Origin: Heterodera schachtii
Lineage: Eukaryota > Nematoda > Chromadorea > Rhabditida > Heteroderidae
DNA length: 64,000 bases
Direction of reading: 5' to 3'
Assembly: GCA_023374025.1 (NCBI GenBank)
Contig: SIJG01000066.1
Span: forward strand, 1 to 64,000
The notes beneath the pieces are model-generated. The model saw only the letters and a list, made by a program, of their open reading frames with translations, did not search any database and was not told where the DNA came from. Shown here in pieces: positions 25,187 to 38,226 of the stretch (within the stretch, counting starts at the first letter, position 1; every line of letters begins with the position of its first letter). A program made the translations under genes and the position numbers.

Positions 25187-28100
25187 GAACTGTTCCCTAT
25201 AAAATTGGCAGATTTTCTATATTTTTGAAAATTTCTTTTACTTTTCCATATATTTCATGAATATTTTCAGATCGTATCCCAATCTTACCAATATAAATGT
25301 TTAAAGATTGTTTTTTATTTTCAAAAAATTATTTTATTAATATAACGCTTTATTAATTATGAAATAAATTTATTCATATAGTCACTTAATTAATTAATTA
25401 ATTTTTTTTGGTAATTTATGAAAATAAATCATTTAATTTAATTTATTATAATTCCAATTGTGCTGATATTTAAAAAAAAGCTTTTCTTCGTTTTTAAATA
25501 AAATGCTACTTTAGTATTCTAAGAATTTTATTTAATTATAGCAAATAATATTGTTTAAAATCAATTTAAATTTAATTATTTAATAAATCATGATTGAGAT
25601 TTTGAATTTTGGTATCCCTTTAAAACTAAATTTTCTTGCCGCACTCCATTTCATTGTTCGGTTTCATTCCATTAATTGATTATAATTTTTAAAATATTAT
25701 CTTTTTATAAACTTAAAGCGCCGATTATTTTCTTGTTTTCTAAAAGATATTTGCACAATAAATATTTATTACTCTCATTTAAATGTGTACATAAATTTTG
25801 TGCAAAATATGCAATTATTTCGAAAAATAATATTAAATGATTGTTTATTAATTTATTTTATTTGAAATTGTAATTGAAATTCATTGTTACATCATAGTGA
25901 TTTAGTCAAATTTTATTTTGAAAAGATAAATAAATTTTAAAAAATTTTCTGTCGGCTCTTATCATGACCATCGCTATTAAAAATAACAAACAAATGCACA
26001 AAACATAATAATTAATGTACATTTTGCAGCAGTTATAGACTTTAAATTTATGTTAAATATTCAATTGAATGTCTTATTATTTAATTTTGTTCATTTTCTG
26101 CTATGATTTTTTTGCAAATTTTCAATTTTAAATGTGGAAAATGTCTTTTTTTGTGTTGAAAAAAAACTTAATTTATCTCTCATTTTATAAATAAATTTTT
26201 TCATTAATTACAAAATTTGGTTGTAAAATTTCTGAAGTATACGTTTTGCTAATTTTCATTGCATAAACATTATTTTGATTTCTTTTTTTATTTTTGTCCC
26301 ATTTTTCTCCGGTCGTATAATTTTTTTAATTTATTGATTTTTTGGTAATAATTGCGATTGGAAATAGATTTTCATTTCCATTAATAAATTTATTTATTCA
26401 CTTAATTAAAAAGTATTTGGTAATTTTTCGTCAAACCAAAATAATAAATAAATAAAAAGGCTTTTTATGTTATTTTTAATACAATTTAATTTAATTTAGT
26501 CAAATTTTATTTAACATATGATTTAAAAAATTTAAAATTTAATTACAATAAGTGCTTCAATGTCGTATACGCCAATACTCGTTTTTGCTTTTAATTATAT
26601 TTTTAGAATACATTTTAATTAGGTTCAATTAAAATCAGTTTAAGTCATTTATTTTGTCATTTGAAAAATTTTTTAAATTTTTATATAGATTTATATTTGT
26701 AATTTTTAATTAAAAACTACAATTAAATTTTTTGACATTTAACATATTAAAATTAGAATTTTGATCTTTTCTTCATATTAGAGAATTAAATGGCTAAATT
26801 AATTTACCAAAACATCGAAATGACAAATTATAAAAAACTATAAAAAATTAGTATAAATAATAAAATTTTAAAAAACCAAAACCTAAATCATGACAAATCG
26901 AAAGCACTAGATTGTAATCTATTTAAAAAGAATAAATACAAAATAATGAATAAGAAACCTTTTATAAAATAACCAGTAATAAAATAAATTATTTGCTTAA
27001 TTAAATAGCTATAATGCGAAGCAATAAATTAACTAAAGAATAAATCCCAGTTCAATTCTTTCGTTTACTTGAACTTTTAATTATCTTAAGAATTAAAATA
27101 ATATTTTTAAAGCATAAGTTCAATAAATTTATAAATGATATTAAACAGACTGCAAAAAAATACTTGGTCAAACTAAAAATGAAAATATAAAAAGAAAATG
27201 AATTTTAACAGTTAATTTAATAATTCAAGTTAAAATAAAATAGCCAATGATGTTATACGAAAAAAGGCCTAAAAGACAAGAAAAATTAAACAAAAGATTT
27301 TTGTCTCATTTTCTTAAACTTTAAAATTAAAGAAAAGAAATGTAAGTTAAGTCCATAATGTTTGGTCTTTTTTTAATTGAGATAAATTCAAAAAATATTA
27401 TAAATAAAATCCTTCACAATACAAAATCGGATCAATTTTTAATCTTTTTTTCAGTTTATTCTTATAGGTTTCATTATTTTAAAGAATTTTATTTTCATTT
27501 CATTTTTTACCATTAAATGGTTTATTTGTCTTATATAATTCTTAGATGTTTTAATTACTTTTTTTAACTCGAATTTTCATTAAAATATTAATAGTGAGTT
27601 TTCAGTATTTCTGTAAGAAATCTTCCAGCTGAATATATAAAAATATATTTTACATAATATTTATTGAAAAAATGAGTGTACTAATATATAAACATACATT
27701 TTTAACAATAATTTAATATAACAAAGCTCCAAACTTATATTGTGAAATTTTATTATTATAATTGAAAAAAGGACAAACAAAATAACTAATAAAAATATAA
27801 TTACATCAAAAAAGAAAGGAATAAATAGAAAATAAATTAAAAATGAGGCAAAAAATCACTTATTTTTAAAAATATGCTGGAAACTATGCAAAAACGGCGT
27901 ACTCATCATGTGAGTAAATCAGCGCAGAAAATTAAAAGCATAAGTAATAAATATCAGATAACAAATAAAAAAATGAAAATTTGAAACATTCCAAATTGAA
28001 ATACATAATTAAAATAAATTTTAAGGCCGATAAATAGGCAATTTAAAAAAACAATTGAAAAACTATAGTTCAAAAAAATGCATAACGTTGTATAATGAAA

Positions 28101-30285
28101 GTATGCAAAAAAGCTACGACTTAACATTATTGATATTAGTTTATTTTTTTTTAAATTCTATACTTCTTTGTCAATTAACCAAATATATTATTATGAACTC
28201 AAAATTCTTATTATATTTTTTAAATGAATTTTATTCCAAAATTCGGAAAAAACATTTGCTGAAAATTAGAAAAATTTTCTGTTGAATTAATATAAAATAC
28301 ATTAATTAAAAAGATTAAAATAAATATTTCAGACTAAAAAGATATTGTAAAAGTTGGAAAATGATGTAATTATGTGGTTAGAGTTTCATAAATTTCAAAA
28401 AGTTTAGTTTTTTCAAAACTTTATTCTGTAATTTTGACAAGAAAAATTATTTAAAAAATGTAAAATAAATTAAATGATTTAAATAAATTTAACATCAATT
28501 TTAATGATTTTAATTTATATCTATATTTTCATTTTCAATAATATATACACAAGTGAAATTAACACTATTAAAATTTAGATTGAAAAAAATAATTCACTGA
28601 AAATTAAAAAGCATATTTAGTTAAATAATAAATTTAAGGCAAAAATTTATTAATTCATCAATCAATCTATCAAGTAAAGATAAATTAAAAATTAATTTAT
28701 TTAAAAAATATTCTTTATTAATTTAACTAAATTTTCTAATCAAATTCAAATTTATATTTACTAAATGATTAATTAAATAAAACTTTAAACTTTGTTTATT
28801 AAAATTAGTAAAATGCTATGGGGAATCGACATCATCTATGAATATAAGACGAGCCAACAAGATTGAAAATATTCAAGAAAATTAATTCCGACGCTAAAAT
28901 ATAAAGTAAGAAAATTAAAACTAATAAAATATTTAAGTAACAAGACTAAAATCGTAATTAAATTAAAAACAATTATTTAATAATTGAGTTGATAAATTAA
29001 TTATAAAAAGTTAAGCTGTAAAAAGAAAAATAAAATATGATATCTCAGAAAAACTTCAACAAAAAGAAAGCCTTAAACATCAATAAATTTTCTATTTTTA
29101 AATACGAAAATATTGAAATAAAAAATCGAAAAAAAATTGCGCACGATTCAAAACAATAAAAATTCTATAAAATAATAAAATGAAAAACCATTTTGTTAAT
29201 AAAAAAAAAAGCATTAAAAGTATTTTATCAACAATAAAAATAAAATATTTTAACCTAGTTTAGTAAGAATATCATGAAATTTGATCAAAATTATTAAAAA
29301 TTAACAACATTTTAAAAATTTTAGTAATAACAAATTCAACATAATTGCCTAATTAAATTCAGAATTAGCTTTTTAATGTCATTATTCGATTTTCTTAAAT
29401 TAAAAATGTATTGAAATAATAAGAACTGTTCTTTAAAAAAATCAATTATGTTTATAAACAAACTTCAATTTTTTTAAATTAAAAATAAAACAAAAAAGAT
29501 GAAATTTAAAACTATGCTAACCCCAAGTTTGAACAGGACGGTAATGAGCATGTGATAATTAAAAATCCAAATAATATTAACATCTTTAAATAAATATGTA
29601 TATTAAATTTAGAAAAATGTCATATTGAGAAAATATAAATTATAAAAAAATTTAATTTAAAAATTTGTATTCTTCGTATTATTTTTGTTTAAGATTCTAA
29701 ATTTTTTCATTTTTTTAAGTTTGTATGCGACAGAAATCATAAAGAAATTATAAAACAATGAAAAATATTAACTGTTAAATAAAAGTATGCTCTTGGTTTA
29801 AATTTTTAGAACAAATAATTCTTAATTTTTACCAAATAGTATCGATCCTTCTTCTGTTACTAGCTAAAAATTTCAAATAAATTAATAATGAATTAATAAT
29901 TTACGTAAATTTCAACATTAAATCAAATATTTCAAGGAAAAGACGAAAATATTTGCAAATTGATTAAAGGAATAAAATTTAATAAAAAGTAATTTCATAA
30001 TTAAATAGCTCTTAAAAATTAGAGGTAAATAATTTTCGTTATGATAAAACCTTATTTCAAAAAAGTTTTAGCCAATGATTATTTTTGTAAATAAATCGAC
30101 ATTTAAATTATTAATAATATACATTTTTTCCATATTTAAGATTTAACCTGAAATATTTAAAAAAACATAAAAATAACATATATATTATGTTTTTTACATC
30201 TTTTAGAGATATGTAAAATTCACCATATTTTTAATGATAAAAATGGGAAAACCAATAAATTAAAACAAGAACAATTGAGTATGGG
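25187..30285. other. AT-rich non-coding spacer
   Basis: T-rich to about 26,780, then strongly A-rich to about 30.2 kb. The switch is abrupt. The 76-codon plus-strand frame at 28055-28285 is low complexity with no motif and is not called. Confidence 0.5.
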
Positions 30286-30287
30286 AT

Positions 30288-30364
30288 GTGTTGGATTGAG
30301 CAACACACAGTAACGCGAACGTGAATGTGCCCTTCAGTGCCAGAACCAACAATGACGACATGAT
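30288..30364. other. GC-rich patch upstream of the retroelement relic
   Basis: About 75 bp of balanced composition inside very AT-rich DNA. On the minus strand it is open as part of a 115-codon frame (30231-30578) and reads HVVIVGSGTEGHIH and onwards. The rest of that frame is low-complexity F/L/I/Y/N. The patch could be a decayed exon or an outlying piece of the retroelement 560 bp downstream. I cannot assign it. Confidence 0.3.
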
Positions 30365-30924
30365 CTTTAAAATAATCCAATAAAATTACTTTATTTAAGA
30401 AATTATATTTAAAAATAGAATTAAAACCGATAAAAGCATTAAAAAAATAAATCAAATAATAATTTGCAAACTTCTCAAACAAAAAATTTAAAGTTAAATT
30501 ATATAAAATAATTATACAAAAATGCATCAATAGAGAAGAATAATTTTGATTTAATTCAACAAAAAATAAATAAAACAAAATGATTTAAAGGATTTTTAAC
30601 TCCGAGATGCAGCAAAAGACAAAAAAATAAAATCAAACATTGAAATATACAAAAAATAAAATTAAATTCTATCATTAATAGAAATATTTAAACATGTTAT
30701 AAAATATTATTAATAATTTGTAGAATTTTAAACAAAAAAATTTTAAAATATTTTCTCTCGCTTTTGAGATACTTCATTAAATAATATTTCTATTTTTGAC
30801 ATGTTATTTCGTTTAATCAAACTTAAATATGCGAATTTTTCAATGACGGTAATTTTTTTTTCATTCCTCTTTTAAGACACTTAAAAATTTTAAGAATTGG
30901 ATTTATTTTTGTTCGGGCAGGCAC
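30365..30924. other. AT-rich non-coding spacer before the retroelement
   Basis: AT-rich to the edge of the retroelement relic. I found no long terminal repeat that recurs on the other side of it. Confidence 0.45.
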
Positions 30925-30927
30925 ATT

Positions 30928-31520
30928 TTGCCCCCGATTTATTTATTTCCATCGTCATTTTCACCTCTGTTTTTGGCAGTGTCTGCTCTCTTCGTGCTAG
31001 AGACAGACACACACTTGTTGATGGCATTGCGATCATCTGAGGATGCATCGCTTCGACAACCGATTCTGATTAAGCTCGCAGCGGACAAGGACGGCATCAC
31101 CTATGATTCAATGGTGGATGATCTGATCAATTTTCAGACGACTATTGCCGAGGCCAAATTGATTGAACGGCCATCCGCTTTTAAAAGTGTGAGCGCATTG
31201 AAAAGGGGGGAGGAGAGGGAACGACAATAAATGCCATCAAACCGCGTTTTGCCAACAATTCACAAAACACTTCAACGGCACAACGGAAATGCTGGCGTTG
31301 TGCAGGCGACCACCGGCCGACGATTGTCGTCACAAATTGGAAAAATGCTCAAAATGCAAATTTCCCGGCCACATCGTTTCACAATGCGAAAGCGTTCAGC
31401 AATGGCGACGCAAATTTGCCAGAAAACCCATTCAACGAAAGCAAATCGGGAGTCTCAGCGTCGGTACGGCAACAAAGAACATCAATGCCACTTCACTGAT
31501 GAAAGTCGGAGTTTTCGTCA
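30928..31520 (+). pseudogene. Gag C-terminal fragment with zinc knuckles (retroelement)
   Basis: Gag packages element RNA into particles. The first stretch (30928 to about 31200) is open in one frame and reads ...LIKLAADKDGITYDSMVDDL..., consistent with the region just upstream of the nucleocapsid in gypsy-type Gags. That frame ends in TAA at 31228-31230. A G-rich run near 31200-31213 is a likely indel site, because the continuation up to KCWRCAGDHRP is in another frame. The next part shifts again and reads CSKCKFPGHIVSQC, a canonical CX2CX4HX4C knuckle. The pair of knuckles is typical of nucleocapsids of this class. There is no valid start: the 5' part is cut off. Confidence 0.85.
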
Positions 31521-31529
31521 ACAAAAAGA

Positions 31530-31800
31530 AAAAAAATTGTTGCCGACAGCGGCACCGAAGTGAACATCATCGACGCAGACGCCTATGATCAAATTGGCCG
31601 TCCACAAATTCAAAAATGCGAAGAAAAAGGCCAACACTTCGGCGGATCAAAGGTCGCATTCATCGGCAAAGGAGTTGCAACATTCCAATTTGGCGACATT
31701 GCCATCGACCAGGAGTTTTACGTCGCAAAAAGAGGGTCTTTAAATTTGCTGAGCATTTCAACGATGGACGCATTTGGCCTGCTGGACGATTTAAAAAGGA
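31530..31800 (+). pseudogene. Retroelement aspartic protease fragment
   Basis: This enzyme cleaves the Gag-Pol polyprotein. The frame reads IVADSGTEVNII, with the D-S-G active-site triad of retropepsins, preceded by VGVFVNKK in a different frame. An eight-A run just before the triad separates the two frames. Downstream it continues with FIGKGVATFQFGD and QEFYVAKRGSLNLLS, matching the flap and later strands in order. The domain then goes out of frame before the reverse transcriptase. The active-site triad is intact although the gene is broken around it. Confidence 0.85.
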
Positions 31801-31879
31801 AAATCAGCAATTCCGCCATTAATTTGTGCGCAAACACCATTTCAAGTGCACCATTTACGTCCTGGCCGCCGAAAAATTT

Positions 31880-32087
31880 ATTCGGGAATTAAAGGCCACT
31901 TTCTCCACTACTTTTGAGGAAGGACTCGGACTTTGCACGAAGGAATTGGCACACCTTCAATTAAAGGATGGAGCCACACCAATTTACAGAAAGGCACGGC
32001 CAATGCCACATCATTCAAAGAAAATCGTCGAAAAGGAATTGGATCGATTAGAGCAGCTGGGAATCATCCGTAAAACCGAATTAAGGT
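31880..32087 (+). pseudogene. N-terminal fragment of reverse transcriptase (retroelement)
   Basis: The frame reads GLGLCTKELAHLQL, then YRKARPMPHHSKK, then VEKELDRLEQLGIIRK. This is the conserved lead-in to the reverse transcriptase of Ty3/gypsy elements, in which the ELDRLEQLGII stretch precedes the fingers domain. A TAG stop follows at 32087-32089 and similarity ends there. None of the catalytic palm motifs (the YxDD region) is present, so only about the first 60 residues of the domain survive. Confidence 0.88.
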
Positions 32088-32109
32088 AGTCCTGATACAA
32101 AATTATATT

Positions 32110-32250
32110 TTAAACTTGTTATTTATCAGTTTTGACTTTGGGTGATGTGGATGATGAAATGTGCACCAATCACTGATTGGATTCCATTACACCCAACAGA
32201 TTCGGCTTATGGGAATTTCACATCATGTGAGAAACTTATAAATAATTTTA
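32110..32250. other. GC-richer flank of the retroelement, unassigned
   Basis: Composition stays raised for about 130 bp after the RT fragment (CTTTGGGTGATGTGGATGA, CAATCACTGATTGGATTCC). Short open pieces occur in two frames but do not continue the RT alignment. It may be decayed retroelement sequence or a separate scrap. CACCAATCACTGATTGGAT contains a small inverted repeat. Confidence 0.35.
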
Positions 32251-35200
32251 ATTAATTAAAAAATTATTTTGGGCCGGAAAGATTTACTTAAATACATTTT
32301 TTAAATATTTTGGAGTAGAAGTAAAAAATATTTAGATTTTTCCCTTTTTAGTATAAATAATAACCTTTAGATTTTCAAAAAATTATCTCACTATTATCCA
32401 CCAAATTTTTCTCTTACAAAACTTCTGGTTCAAAAATTAGCATTTTTTTAATATTTCCGAAATCTTGACTTAAGGCGATACAAATATAAAAATAACTGCA
32501 TAAATCAAACTTACTTTCTTCAAAAACCCCGAAGTTTATTTTGAATGGATAATTTATTGTTTTCTTTCTTGGTTTTATTTTAATTCAATTATTTTAATTA
32601 GTAAAAATATAAATTAATTTTTATTGAAATAAATTAAATTTATTTTTTATAATTTTTATATTTTTAATTATTTTTATTTGCTATTTCGTTTTCAACATGA
32701 TCTTCTTAAGTTTTTAAATAATTCATTAAAAAATTTATATAATTTGATAGATATATTGGATCTTCCTTTTAATAAAATTATGTTGGCCTCGAGTTGTATA
32801 CAAAAATTGTTAAAAGATAATTTAAAAATAATTCAATTTTCGATTATTAATAATTCTCTCGACAAGGTAAGAACTCATCTATTCTTCCTTTTTTAAATTA
32901 TTTAAATTTGAGTTATTATTACTTTTTGCTTTTTAACTTAATTCTCTCAATTTTATGCTTGGAATGAAAAAAAAAGATCAACTTAATTATAGTGAAGTCG
33001 TTGGTGGAAAGCAAAACTTTGTCCTGCTAAGATTTAAATGTTGGAAAATATCCTATTATAATTTTTGTATACATTATCAAAAAGAGTAAATTATATATTT
33101 TAAGTGATATTATTTATTTATAATTTCTAAGATAATATTTGTATAAAGCTTTTTTCAAATTACTTCTAGCCTCATTGAATTTGTTGACTGAAATTTCTGT
33201 GGATGGAGAAAAATTTTATTTTTTAGTTTTAATATTTTACTTTAGGGTTTTCGCGACTTTTTTTCTCAATTCATATGAACTTAAAATAAAATTTATTTAA
33301 TTTTGGTCAGTTTAATTCTTTTTTTAATACCTGAAGCACAATGGGCATTTTGAATTTCTTTTGTGATACTCTCATTCTTATTTATTGGTTTAGGAAATAA
33401 TAAACAATGATTTCTTTTTTTATTATGCCCATTAATTATTTATATATTAATGATAATTTTATTTTATTTTAGATTTTTCTCATTTATTTCTAAAAACCTT
33501 GGGAAAGAAGAATGATCATTTAAAAATTTATTAAGAAAGTCAATCATTGTATTTTCCAAGTTTTTTTTTATGCCATAGTATTCATTAAATAATATTTCAG
33601 TTTTAATTAAATTAAACTTTTTTAATGAAAGTTTCTTTTTGTTTGATTAACATATTATTACTTTTAAGCAATTTATGCGATATATTTTCTTCTTTACTTT
33701 TATAATTTTTTAATTTTATTCTTTATAAAAAAAAATAATAAAATTTAATCGCTGTTTAGAGTATTTTAATGCCAAAATATTTTTTTAATAAATGAACAAA
33801 AATCTTGCGAATAAAATGCTAATTATTGAACACGGACTTGAATCTTTTATTAGTATTCAAGAAAATAAATAATTAGTTTAATTGCCAACATTATTTAAAA
33901 AAATAGAAATTAATTTAAATATGTGTAATCATAGTTAAAATTGGCAATTATCAATAACATTAATAAAAGTTTGAATTGTTATTTTAAAATATTTTTTTTA
34001 CAAAAATTATCAAATATATAAAAAACAAAGATAAATTTAAAACATTATATTTAAATAAGAGGGGGGGGGGCAATTACTTATTTTAATAATAATATTTTTT
34101 ATCATATAAAATTAAGAAAAAATAAATCATTAAAAAAATAAAAATAAATATTCTTGATAAATTGTTAAGATGAGGCGAGCAGAAATAAACAAATATACAA
34201 TGTTGCAAGAAAATTTTATCATTTTATAGAAAATTAAGCCTAATGAATATATTAAATTTAAATAAAAATTTTATATTTTACAAAGTTAAAGTAAAGAAAA
34301 TTTTGTGATTTCCATTTGTTATGTAAAGTAAATTCAAAAATAAAATAACTTTCATTAATGAAAATGAACGTTTTGAATCCGAAATAGTATAGGCTAAATT
34401 TATTTGAATTATTAGCTAATTAAATTTAATACTTATTTATTATAGCAACTGTAAATGCTTTTCAATAACTTAAAAAATAAAATTTTGCATTGATAACATA
34501 AAATATAAATAAATTAATTAAATGATTTTAAATTGAATCTAAAGCTTCACGTGATAAAAATAATTAGATTTATTCATAAATATTTAAAAAAGAATAATTT
34601 TCATTTATAATTTTATCAAAATTATGCATTAAAAACAAAAATTTATATAATATATAGTTAAATTATTTTTAATACCATTACTTAAATAATTTACAGACTG
34701 TAATTAATGTTTCAAGATAGCACGATAAAAAGAATAATTACCTATATTAAATATTTAAAATTTTGACGATAAAAAAAGATATAAGAAAATAAAATTTAGT
34801 ACTGGCCCAATAGAAATGTATCACAAAATTGTAAAAAAATTATATATTTTCAATAAATATACATACTTTAAAAAAGCTTAATTGAAATATTAACGAACAA
34901 AATTAAAAAAGAAATATTTGAAGAACAAGTATAAATTAGCAAAGTGCATCGAATTTATAGCTATAAAAATAAAAGAAATACCTAAATATATATTTGATAA
35001 AATATTCAATTAAATTAATTTAGATAAAGAAAATTATAGGTTTTTGGAAAGGTATGTAAAATTAAATAAAAACCTATATACATTTAATTAATTTGAAATA
35101 AAATTAAAATATAACTTAAACACATCCAAATGAAAATTTTCCGAAAATGGATTCCTTAAAATAAATTTAGTTCGTCTTAATTTAAAATAAATAATAATTG

Positions 35201-38200
35201 TGTTCAATCATTTGTATATATAAATTCTATTTATTTATTTTCGATCATTTAAATAAATTTTATGTTATTTTCCAATTTAATATGAGTCTTTTTGCAAGAA
35301 TTCAAAAATATCTTTTTAATCTTGGAAAACAATGTTTTTTTATGTTATTATTGACTTTTCATTCAATTGGTCTTTTTTTCTTTTCTGTCCAATGTTAATT
35401 TAATTTATTAAGTTGAATTATTATTTTGTTTTTATCCTATGAAGATATAAAAATTATAGTATTTTTCGAATAAATTATTAATTAATGAACGATTTGATCT
35501 TTATTTTAATAATAGTTTTTATTTCCAAAGTCCCGACGCGTGTTGGTTCAATCGGCTTCTTTTTTGATGGACATCTTTTATTAGCTTCGTTAATTATTTA
35601 CAATCGTTTTTATTTTTGTAAGTAATAATAATTGAATAGTCGCCATTCATTATTTTAATTTTGGTCAATCCTTGCACAATTTTGCTTTGGTAGGTTTTTA
35701 AGGACTAATGAATTATATAAATTGATAAAATGATTTTTTAAATTTTTTGTAACTTTAGTGTGCGCAGATTTCATATGCCGCAGCCTCAGACGGGAGGAAG
35801 CGCCCCTCTCCAAATATTTTTTTTAAGTTTTATTTTTATCTGCCGAAAAAATAAACCTCATTTTTTAAATTTTAAATAATTACTACATATAAAACGCACA
35901 GATTTGTTTTTAATTAATAAAAAAGAAGCAATTCATTTTAAAATTTTAAAGTGAATATTAGTGCTGCATCCAATTGTTAAATGTTATTTGGCTTACAAAT
36001 AAATTATAAATAATTTCCTTATTATTTTTCATTAAAAAAAATTTAATTTCAAATATGAATTATTTATTTATTATTAAAATAAATATAACAGGTAAATGAA
36101 CCCAAAATATATATTTTTTTTGTAATTTCATTTCATTGCTCTAATCTCTTTTTGAAAATTATTTTTAAGCTAAATTTATATTTTAAATAATTTTGTAATT
36201 ATTTTAATTTTATAACTTTTAATTACTTTTTTCAAGTTCAGGACTCTTGTGCATTTTCATATTCATCTATTTTTAAGGTTAAATATAATCATTCAAATAA
36301 TATTTTTAAAAATTATTTTTTAAATAAACAAAATAATATTTAAATCACAAACAATTTATTTAAATGAATTAATTTCAATTTCTTAAATTGTGATAAGAAT
36401 ATTTTCAATCTTGTACGAGCTTCGTGACATGATGTTCGATATAACTGATAAAAATATTTAAAATAGAATATTAGTTTATTTAAAATATTTTTTTTCGGGA
36501 TTAGATTTTCGCATGAGTTCATTAATATTATTTAATTCTAAAACCAAAATGAAACTAAATAATTTAAATTTATTTTTTACTTGGTGATTTTTTTAATGAA
36601 AAGCAATAAGCTTGTCAAATTTGTTAATATCTTTGCAACAAAATGGTCAATTTCCTTTTCTAGCGTTTTTTTTATTTGTTATCGTTTTTTTAACTTTAAT
36701 TAATGGTCATATAACTTAAAAAATGAATAGTTTGCAATTAAACTACGTTTAATCAAAAAATGTAAGGCTTAATTTATTTTAATTGCAAATGAACTCTGAT
36801 AATGAAATTATTTGTATTTGCATTTTTCATGTTTTTTTTTTGCATAAAAAAATTGTTGGCCCAAAAAATTCAAAATTTTTTGGAAATTCATTCAATTTTT
36901 TATCAATTGTAATTTGTGTTTATCACAATGATTTCGGTATTAGTATCTTTTATTTTTTATCGTATGTATATTATTAGTATATAAATTTATTAGTTTTTCT
37001 TGTTTTAGATAAATATTTAGCAAATTTGAAATTAAGGAAATGAAAAAAAACATTTAAAAAATTTATTTTTGCACAAATTTCCATCATAAAAATGCATTTA
37101 TTATCGACCAAAATTTTTTCAAATATAAAAATAGGGTTTTTCAATTATTTTAATATTATCCTTACCATTTAAAATCTAAAAATTTGATGAAGAAAATTGT
37201 AGTTTTTTATACAATTGTTTCACATATATATGAATAAAAATTAATTATATTCAGACCGAAATTTTTTTCAAATAGATTTACATTCTTTAATTTGGGCTTT
37301 TAGGATCATTTTTTCATTTTTCCATTATTCATATCCACACAATTTTACCAATAATCTTTATTTTGTTTAAAAATACAGCTAATTTGTAATTTTTTATTAA
37401 TAATTATTTTATTAATTCTTTATTTAGTATTTTTCATTTTTATTTCCGTTAAGTTTTTTCTGTATTATTTTTTTTACAATAGAATAAAAAATCATCTTTA
37501 CTTTATTATTTTCATAAAATTGTTTCTTTATTTTTTATATTATAATATGCTTTATATGATATGTTATTGTAAGAAAATAAATTTTTGTAAATAAATTATC
37601 CTTTATTTTTGTTAAATATAAAATTTTGTCCATTATTAATTTTTTTTAATTATAGCATATTTGGACAAATGTATTTCATTTATAATAAATTTTATTGTAA
37701 AATATATTTTTTGTTCTGTGCTTCGAAAAATAAAACGACATTGAAATTTCATTTAAACTTGTTAATTAATTGTATGTCGAAGTTGTTCGTTTTTCATTCA
37801 TTTTATCATTATCAATGTTATGTATAAAATTTTGAAGGCTGTATTAAATTTTATTAATTAACATCTATATTCCCCTATTCGACACATCTACCTTTTAAAT
37901 AATTACTCTTATTTGATTAAATTTACAAAATTAAATTCTGTGCGTAAATAAGGAAATTTTCCATTTATTCTTTTTAACATTTTTAGAATCAATATTTAAA
38001 AATTTTTTTTCTTTTTTGTTATTTTTTACTAAATAATATAAATTTAATTTTTTAAACTTTCTCAAACACTGAAATTAAATTTCTTTAGTACGGTTTAATA
38101 AATTGCTAATAACCTTGGATTAGGTTGAAGAATTATTGTTAAATGTGTCATTGTTAAATAATAAACTATTAAAATAGCAATCTGTTAACTTAAATTAAGT

Positions 38201-38218
38201 TCAAATTTTTGGGGTCAT
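32251..38218. other. AT-rich non-coding spacer with alternating strand bias
   Basis: The plus strand is T-rich to about 33.75 kb, A-rich to about 35.19 kb, then T-rich to 38.2 kb. Low-complexity frames of 60-72 codons on both strands have no motif. GC-richer scraps lie at 35530-35560 and 35760-35810 (CCGCAGCCTCAGACGGGAGG). No gene is seen. Confidence 0.5.
34061..34070 (+). repeat. G10 homopolymer
   Basis: Ten consecutive G on the plus strand in DNA that is otherwise almost free of G runs. It may be a replication-slippage tract or a sequencing or assembly artefact. Confidence 0.9.
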
Positions 38219-38226
38219 TTAATTCT

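Larger units (their letters stand above)
30928..32087 (+). mobile_element. Truncated, frameshifted Ty3/gypsy-type retroelement relic
   Basis: About 1.16 kb of near-balanced base composition abruptly embedded in AT-rich DNA. Reading left to right it has the C-terminal part of a Gag protein with zinc knuckles, an aspartic protease and the start of reverse transcriptase. That is the usual gag-pol order of LTR retrotransposons. The reading frame changes at least four times: near 31200, near 31320, near 31530 at an A-run, and between about 31800 and 31880. The Gag N-terminus, the RT catalytic palm, RNase H, integrase and both LTRs are missing, so the copy cannot move by itself. The sharp composition contrast suggests insertion was recent relative to the drift of the surrounding DNA. 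Confidence 0.9.

Noticed and set aside
27010..27060. TAGCTATAATGCG with CAGTTCAATTC as a tRNA on the plus strand
   Set aside because: The A box is poor and neither the acceptor nor the anticodon stem pairs. Probably chance.
29518..29545. CCCAAGTTTGA, resembling part of the nematode SL1 spliced leader
   Set aside because: Only about 11 bases match. The flanking leader sequence, the expected donor site and an Sm-binding site are absent.
31231..31563. 110-codon plus-strand frame overlapping the zinc-knuckle region
   Set aside because: It is a shadow frame of the retroelement. The recognisable Gag and protease motifs lie in the other two frames.
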